Shown piece after piece: positions 60,494 to 64,000 of a stretch of DNA of 64,000 nt. Positions within the stretch are counted from its first letter, which is position 1. The number at the start of each line of letters is the position of its first letter. The notes beneath the pieces were generated by a model. The model was not told the origin of the DNA and searched no databases. It saw only the letters and a list, made by a program, of their open reading frames with translations. A program made the translations under genes and the position numbers. Origin of the DNA: Undaria pinnatifida. Taxonomy: Eukaryota; Sar; Phaeophyceae; Laminariales; Alariaceae. The stretch is taken from positions 8,980,942 through 9,044,941 of the forward strand of contig JABAKD010000017.1 of NCBI GenBank assembly GCA_012845835.1. Direction: 5' to 3'.

Positions 60494-63400
60494 CCAATCC
60501 GCCGTCGACCAATCAGCAAACCGACCGACCATCCATCCATCCATCCATCCAACCGACCAACCAACCACCCAGAGAATCAACCAACCAACCAATCGATCAA
60601 TCAATCGATCAATCAATCATCAATTAATCAAGCAATCAATCAAACAATCAATCAAACAATCAATCAAGAAATCAAACAACCAATAGGGCTAGGCACTGGC
60701 TGAAGCAGTCAGTACCGATTATACCGTGGTAAAAATCAATCATAATACTGGTCTGCAGCAGTATACTGGGCGAGCGTAGCTCGGCCGATTGCCCCTCCCC
60801 CGGCTCGTGAGGGGGGGGCGCTGGGGGCACAGCCGGAGGCCCCAAACATACGCGTTTTCACTCAATTTTCCATCACGATCGGGGCCCAAAACTGTATTGG
60901 CCGGGTGTGGTTGCCATCATGTACCAAGAACAAGTCAAGAAAAATGCATGCTACGTGTGGCGATAAAGAGACGTTCTTCATCTTGTCGGTGTTCAGGCAA
61001 GAAGTGCATTATAAATCGTTCTGACGTACCACAGTTAATATTTACCTGGTAATATTTAGTGCTGTTACTCCATCGCTCCTACCCTTGGGGCACAGAGTAG
61101 TAGGCTCTAACCAGCAAACAAAACACAGGAAAGCACGGACCAGCAAAAATTCGAAAACGAGACGAAAAACCACACAAAAAACGAAGAAACGATTCTCGTA
61201 CATGTAACCAGATTCAGGTATCAGGTACTCAACGCAGAGAAACATCCAAACATGAACAAAGTGGAAGGCAGGAACGCGTGAAAAATATCAACACCCGGGG
61301 GGTGGAGAAGATGTTTTAACGTACAAACAGGAACCCGGCGGAAGGAAGGAACGCGTGGAAAGGAGCAACAGCCGGGGGGGTGGCGGAGACCTTTCAGCGA
61401 ACACAAAAAAGAAACTGCCCCCCAAAAAAGTTACGAGCGAACATAAGAAGAACGAAAGGAAACAGACAAAAATACAGCATAGCAATATAGACCAGCAGCC
61501 AAAGCATACACCGCAACAACTCCGTATCCTATACCAGATAATATCCGCAAGAACAAAAAATACACGAAAGTCTAAAAAAAAAGAGGACAACGAAACCTAG
61601 GGAGGGAGGAACAGAGGGGAGTAGGGGGTGGGGGGGGGGTAGAAGTACTGTAACTCATTCGCCAGCATTGGGTGGGTTTTCGTACTATATTATGGCGTGA
61701 TTATTGGACGTACGTCAAATAAAACTACTGACGAATATACTGGCCGCGTCAATCAGTATATTAATACTGTCAGTAGATTAATACTGCCAGTACATACTGA
61801 GCCTCCCTAGCAATCAATCAACCGATCAACCAATCAATCAATCAACCAACCAACCAACCAATCAATCAATCAATCAATCGATTAATCAATCAATTGCTCA
61901 ATCAATCAATTCATTAATCAATCAATCTACACCAACCTATCAACCTAAACAGTAGCGAATCAATCGACAAATCAATCAACCAGCCAATCAATCAACCGAT
62001 CAACTAATCAACCTACGAATTAACGAATCAAGAGAAATATTACTAGCAATCGGGAACTGATGTAAGAATAATATGCAGTTTGTTGTTCCAGAGAGAATTT
62101 GGCGTTATGGTTCATCGTTTGTTGTTTTTGGCGGAGTACGTACGCAGCTTACTTTGACAGCAGCAGCTGGCATTGTTTGGTTGATCGCGATTGTGGGGAT
62201 ACCAAGTGGATACCGCACGGGACGGTGCTGGCAGACTGGGAGAACACGCGAACCGAGCTGTTGTTTACAACTGGACAGCGGTCGATCATTGGACCAGATA
62301 GTTTGTCATTTCTTGATTCTCGAGTTCTTCGCTGGACGGCAAATCGGGGAATTAGCGAGAGCAAGAAGCAACATCGAAGGCGAAGCGTCAATTTAAATTT
62401 TCATCTCGGCAAAAAAGTTATCCCACATAATTCACCGATGCTTGTCCCACACAACAGTAGGTGGATCACATTGGGTGAAAAAAAACGCCAAACGTGACTG
62501 GTGCAAACCTACCTCCACCTTGGTCATCAGGGCGGAAAACAACCATCGAATAAACCAATCAGCACCCAAACACTTGACAAAATAAAATCGAAAGCTCACC
62601 TGGTGAGGCCGGTTAAGGTGCTCACGCGAGGGCGACGTGAGCTGCTTGAGGACGGAGTCGAGTTTCCGTCTCTTCACTTCCTTCCTCGACAGTCTCGGAG
62701 AGAGCTTCACGTCACCGACGATCTGCTAGTCATCAGCCCCATTCAAACGCGATCGAAACCACGTGTAAGTTAGTGATGATATCGAACCACCATTGAGTTC
62801 GACACGATTCCAATGAGCGAAAAACGAGGTCAGTACATCGATTTTGATGCGATTCCGATCATCGAACAATGAAGTCGGCACGACATCAATTTCGACATTC
62901 GATACCTACGTCGCAAATTACAGTTCAGTAGCAGCGAAAACAAACAAGGAGACGCGAGAGGATGGAGGGCAGAATACCTCGGAGAGTACTCCACGTCGCC
63001 TACGATCTGGTAATCATCAACCCAATCAACCCAATCAAAGCAATCAAACCAGCATATCAAGTCAGAAAATGGGTGATTGTCCACAGTCCACAGTCCACAG
63101 TAGCCCCTCTCTATGCAAACACATTCCAACCGTTTTGTCCAAGCCGAGCAGGGGCTATACAACCTTAATCCAATCAAGCACCTGAACCTCTCATTTCCTA
63201 CCAAAACAAAACCCTCATCTTGCGCGTATCGCACCGTGGCCACTGGGAGGATGGAGAGGCGCTTGTTAGACTGGAGAAAAATAAAATAAAAAAAAAGCGT
63301 ACACAACAAAAGCTCCTGCATATGAGATGAGCTGGAAACTAAAAGCTACGATTGAAAAAAAACAACGTAAAGATTATATACCAGGTATGTATTGTCGGAG

Positions 63401-63901
63401 CTGGGCCAACATCCATGCAGCCCTCATCCGCCGTGCATTGCGCCGGTACCACACAGGGAGAATGGAAAGATTCTTGTCAAACAATAGCGAGAAAGTTCGT
63501 TTACACCCCCTTCTATAATGCAGTACGTCCCGCTGACAGGTAAAACCCTCCACGAGTACGAGTTGAACTGGAACGTAAACGTGACGGAAAATCCCCAAAA
63601 TTATACGCCTTTCGAAACGTTTTTATTTTCGCCTACAAGCTAGGTCAAGGACATACCGGAACAATAAAAATCTAAAACGGTTCAACCGTTATTGGTTTTG
63701 TTTTGTCGAATCAAGGGACATAGTCTGTTGTCTACAGCCCTCGTCTGCAGCGTTCGCACCGTGGCCATAGGCAGGATGGAGAGGTTCTTGTTAGACCGCA
63801 GCGAGAAAGTGCCCTTGCTCCCTCTTTGGACGATGCAGTATACAGTCCACGTCCCCTGTGGTTTAGAGCTCCTGGCGTACAGGTCTACATAGGCGGGACA
63901 C
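45755..63901 (-). CDS. DUF547-domain protein gene, thirteen exons, 5' end beyond window
   Basis: Proposed join on the minus strand: 63901-63760, 62722-62600, 59713-59291, 58819-58656, 57519-57402, 53740-53543, 51907-51837, 51379-51263, 50572-50464, 49892-49828, 49145-49082, 47843-47701, 45905-45755. The total is 1888 bases; every junction keeps phase and the chain ends in TAA. The C-terminal half is a full DUF547 domain: SDPFSQYM, FLDNVCKLRW, FLNLYHVMLLHAY, YEVGGEVFSMADLEH, PRVSFALNCGS, PEDVERQLEEAA, VVLPRIVSWYSDDF. DUF547 is a conserved eukaryotic domain, found in plants with MIP1-type leucine zippers; its biochemical role is not established. The N-terminal part has a roughly 120-residue Gly/Ser-rich stretch and no domain I recognise. 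The gene is truncated at the window edge. Confidence 0.85.
46055..46480 (-). pseudogene. Three decayed 5' copies of exon 13 with intron flank
   Basis: Units of about 145 bases at 46055, 46205 and 46350 repeat the exon 13 acceptor region (plus-strand GTCGC..TGGTGGTTCCATG, GATGGCGGTAG, G-rich tract). They lie 5' of the exon in gene order and form a small decayed tandem array. Confidence 0.65.
47701..47843 (-). CDS. DUF547 gene exon 12
   Basis: Acceptor TGTGGCAG, donor GTAAGG. 47 codons plus two bases: VLLGKRTVVLPRIVSWYSDD, then FVLND, a Gly/Ser loop and LLNVKRYLA. 'VxLPxIxxWYxxDF' is the last conserved DUF547 motif. A decayed copy of its 5' half lies upstream at 48345-48432. Confidence 0.85.
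48345..48432 (-). pseudogene. Decayed 5' copy of exon 12
   Basis: Plus-strand CGGCAGCA.CGCAGTCCGC and CCATCGCATCG.ACTATCGGC match exon 12's 5' half and acceptor flank. A second copy of just the flank is near 48160-48200. Confidence 0.7.
49082..49145 (-). CDS. DUF547 gene exon 11
   Basis: Acceptor TGTGGCAG, donor GTGAGA. One base plus 21 codons: PEDVERQLEEAAVYYINTTT, then Q. This matches the DUF547 helix 'Y-x-P-E-x-(L/V)-x-x-Q-L-(D/E)-x-A'. Confidence 0.85.
49828..49892 (-). CDS. DUF547 gene exon 10
   Basis: Acceptor AACCCGAG, 21 codons plus two bases: PRVSFALNCGSISGVPGVSI, then Y. The DPRVHFALNCG-like motif with its Cys is typical of DUF547. The only border that keeps phase with exon 11 is CTACAG|GCGAGT, a GC donor. 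Confidence 0.85.
50080..50165. repeat. AAGCC pentamer run
   Basis: GCCAAGCCAAG-type units with a few changes, between exons 9 and 10. Confidence 0.8.
50190..50375 (-). pseudogene. Two decayed 3' copies of exon 9
   Basis: At about 50190-50260 and 50282-50375, plus-strand blocks (TGCGAG.GTTTATGGTC, CTACGGCCATGCA, GGGTACCCCCC-like) repeat the donor flank and last bases of exon 9 as seen at 50405-50490. Confidence 0.55.
50464..50572 (-). CDS. DUF547 gene exon 9
   Basis: Acceptor GATGTGCAG, donor GTGAGG. One base plus 36 codons: VASYFTTLSYEVGGEVFSMA, then DLEHCILRAKTSQPKQ. The YxVGGxxFSxxDIEHxILR pattern is a DUF547 hallmark. Two decayed copies of its donor side follow downstream in gene order. 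Confidence 0.9.
51263..51379 (-). CDS. DUF547 gene exon 8
   Basis: Acceptor GAGCTGCAG, donor GTCAGA. It encodes WMPLEGLSQAEQLSMFLNLY and then HVMLLHAYFLLG, the most recognisable DUF547 motif (FxxNLYxxxxxHAxxxxG). Both ends split Arg codons that exons 7 and 9 complete. Confidence 0.9.
51415..51500. repeat. AGTAGG/AGTAGC trinucleotide-type run
   Basis: AGTAGGAGTAGG... on the plus strand, between the exon 8 acceptor region and exon 7. Confidence 0.8.
51837..51907 (-). CDS. DUF547 gene exon 7
   Basis: Acceptor TGAACAG, donor GTGTGG. 23 codons plus two bases: ALELNDDSKPEQLISFLDNV, then CKL. The split Arg codon is completed by exon 8. FLDNVCKL followed by RW matches the first helices of DUF547. 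Confidence 0.85.
52130..52812. repeat. CCCAA pentamer satellite, ~680 bp
   Basis: Near-perfect (CCCAA)n with blocks of CACAA and CAAGA units, all 5 bp. It lies in intron 6 of the DUF547 gene. Frames of 226-311 aa on the minus strand (GWVGL repeats) are artefacts. Confidence 0.95.
53543..53740 (-). CDS. DUF547 gene exon 6
   Basis: Acceptor TCGGGCAG, donor GTGAAC, 66 codons in phase 0/0. SDPFSQYMTKKSTWKASNFW matches the usual start of a DUF547 region, followed by a Gly/Asp-rich insert and EVCEFVAGLLRQ. A copy of its 5' 80 bases and acceptor lies 290 bases upstream. Confidence 0.8.
54027..54108 (-). pseudogene. Decayed 5' copy of exon 6
   Basis: 82 bases align to exon 6's first 80 plus acceptor without gaps. 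The minus frame reads SDPCRQYMAKMSTWKTCNFE against SDPFSQYMTKKSTWKASNFW. By eye about three quarters of bases are identical. Confidence 0.85.
55815..56205. repeat. AGCAGTAGTA-type compound microsatellite
   Basis: Imperfect AGT/AGC/GGT triplet runs, including ATCAGTATCAGTACCAG. Confidence 0.8.
56414..56597 (+). mobile_element. SINE-like element, copy 4, truncated head
   Basis: Only the body and tail match (CGACGCGAGTCAACGAGAGG, TATGTGACCCTGGATCTGAA, ATGGATGGGATACGAAAAAA). The tRNA-like head is missing. It lies in intron 5 of the DUF547 gene. Confidence 0.6.
57402..57519 (-). CDS. DUF547 gene exon 5
   Basis: Acceptor AATGACAG, donor GTACGT. One base plus 39 codons: SQTIVKEGMVLRVLSEHHLS followed by QQIAVLLPSSLTFSRPRKQ. 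C/G third-position bias is strong. Phase fits both neighbours. No confident domain match from memory; it probably leads into the DUF547 fold. Confidence 0.75.
57970..58622. repeat. CCATA and CCCTA pentamer satellite
   Basis: A (CCATA)n block, then (CCCTA)n at about 58355-58512, then (CCATA)n again, in intron 4. The 291-aa and 212-aa frames across it are artefacts. Confidence 0.95.
58656..58819 (-). CDS. DUF547 gene exon 4
   Basis: Acceptor GCCTCCAG, donor GTGTGT, 54 codons plus two bases. It reads NDQDGRFSAGVSVEQAVSPE and ends VVRLSSRKWTG. It is acidic and Pro/Ser-rich in the middle. It ends in phase 2, exactly matching exon 5. The donor lies about 40 bases from the CCATA array that fills the next intron. 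A decayed copy with acceptor lies just upstream. Confidence 0.75.
58921..58976 (-). pseudogene. Decayed 5' copy of exon 4
   Basis: Acceptor GCCCCCAG then NYKDEHLSAKVPVE and a stop, against NDQDGRFSAGVSVEQ in exon 4. It is about 100 bases 5' of the true exon. Confidence 0.75.
59050..59125 (-). repeat. CCGTGGTCACAGG family, copy 4
   Basis: Reverse complement, with CCCGTGGTCGCAGGAAAGAC; also beside an AAC run (59141-59161), as is copy 3. Confidence 0.5.
59291..59713 (-). CDS. DUF547 gene exon 3, Gly/Ser-rich
   Basis: Acceptor GGCATAG after a pyrimidine-rich stretch; donor GTGAGC after GTCGAG. It has 141 codons in phase 0/0. It starts VLVRALLGMESSADRAYRSY, then about 90 residues of Gly/Ser low complexity, then a charged KEREQDNERVGVE end. 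It is probably an unstructured linker. The opposite strand is also open (proline-rich), but lacks splice sites that match neighbours. Confidence 0.65.
60355..60685. repeat. AATC/ATCC tetramer and CCAACC array
   Basis: ATCCATCC, AACCAACC, AAAGAACCACCC and AATCAATC runs, partly duplicated: GACCAATCAGCAAACCGACC occurs twice. Confidence 0.9.
61808..62030. repeat. AATC tetramer array
   Basis: AATCAATCAACC and related units; same type as 60355-60685, with about 1.1 kb between. Confidence 0.85.
62600..62722 (-). CDS. DUF547 gene exon 2
   Basis: Acceptor GACTAGCAG, donor GTGAGC, 41 codons in phase 0/0. A basic, Arg/Lys/Ser-rich segment (LSPRLSRKEVKRRKLDSVLK) ends in NRPHQ. A copy of its first 30 or so bases with an acceptor lies upstream at 62962-63020. 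No domain recognised. Confidence 0.7.
62962..63020 (-). pseudogene. Decayed 5' copy of exon 2
   Basis: GATTACCAG then a frame reading IVGDVEYSPRYSA, against IVGDVKLSPRLSR in exon 2, after which similarity ends. About 240 bases 5' of the exon. Confidence 0.8.
63205..63545 (-). pseudogene. Two decayed 3' copies of exon 1
   Basis: At 63440-63545 the frame reads RTFSLLFDKNLSILPV; at 63205-63285 it reads SNKRLSILPVATVRYA. Both match GTFSLRSNKNLSILPMAT and its donor flank in exon 1, and both lie 3' of the exon in gene order. Confidence 0.8.
63760..63901 (-). CDS. DUF547 gene exon 1 (first visible)
   Basis: The acceptor TTGCTCCAG precedes 63901. The exon starts with one base of a split codon and then reads CPAYVDLYARSSKPQGTWTV, ending NKNLSILPMAT before donor GTGCGA. 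The donor is weak, but the phase joins exon 2 cleanly. Two decayed copies of its 3' half follow within 550 bases. More exons must lie beyond the right edge. Confidence 0.65.
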
Positions 63902-64000
63902 CTGGAGCAAAGTAGACACAGACATGGTCCACAAGAGAGTTTGGCCATTGCAGACGAGACGCAACAGTGCATGTCGTACTCACAACACATCAACGTGCTC

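Larger units (their letters stand above)
59714..62599. other. DUF547 intron 2
   Basis: A T/A-rich intron with two AATC-type arrays. A C/G island at 60790-60850 carries a run of 8 G. 61100-61600 is purine-rich on the plus strand with 80-100 aa frames of no known type. Confidence 0.5.

Overview
This is eukaryotic nuclear DNA, not bacterial. Coding sequence is in short exons (about 65 to 420 bases) with GT/AG borders, C/G-ending codons and long introns, set in non-coding DNA full of tandem and dispersed repeats. An interior run of CCCTAA units, tRNA-derived SINE-like elements and a gag-like retroelement fit this. The look (TGCAG acceptors, GTGAG donors, C/G-rich third positions, repeat-swollen introns) resembles a large-genome stramenopile such as a brown alga. 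That placement is an inference, because no marker gene is present.

Two multi-exon genes face each other tail to tail. The plus-strand gene (about 10.5 to 34.96 kb) encodes a WD40-repeat protein. Eight exons were found; the start was not, and the stop is at 34954-34956. Its largest intron is about 10.9 kb. The minus-strand gene enters from the right edge (63901) and ends at a TAA at 45755-45757. Thirteen exons join in phase for 1888 bases (628 residues) and carry a complete DUF547 domain after a low-complexity N-terminal region. One of its introns appears to be GC-AG.

Between the two gene ends, at 36.1-38.1 kb, two roughly 270-bp direct repeats flank a broken gag-like reading frame with a CCCH zinc finger. 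This looks like a decayed or non-autonomous LTR-type element.

The rest is repeats. There are C-rich pentamer arrays (GACCC, CCCAA, CCATA/CCCTA), a 21-bp minisatellite, 4-bp AATC arrays, medium tandem arrays (60-200 bp units), a four-copy SINE-like family, and several dispersed families in both orientations.

The most unusual feature is that most exons of both genes have one to three decayed, partial copies ('echoes') of themselves in the adjoining introns. Echoes 5' of an exon keep the acceptor side. Echoes 3' of an exon keep the donor side. This suggests the introns grew by repeated local duplication across splice junctions.
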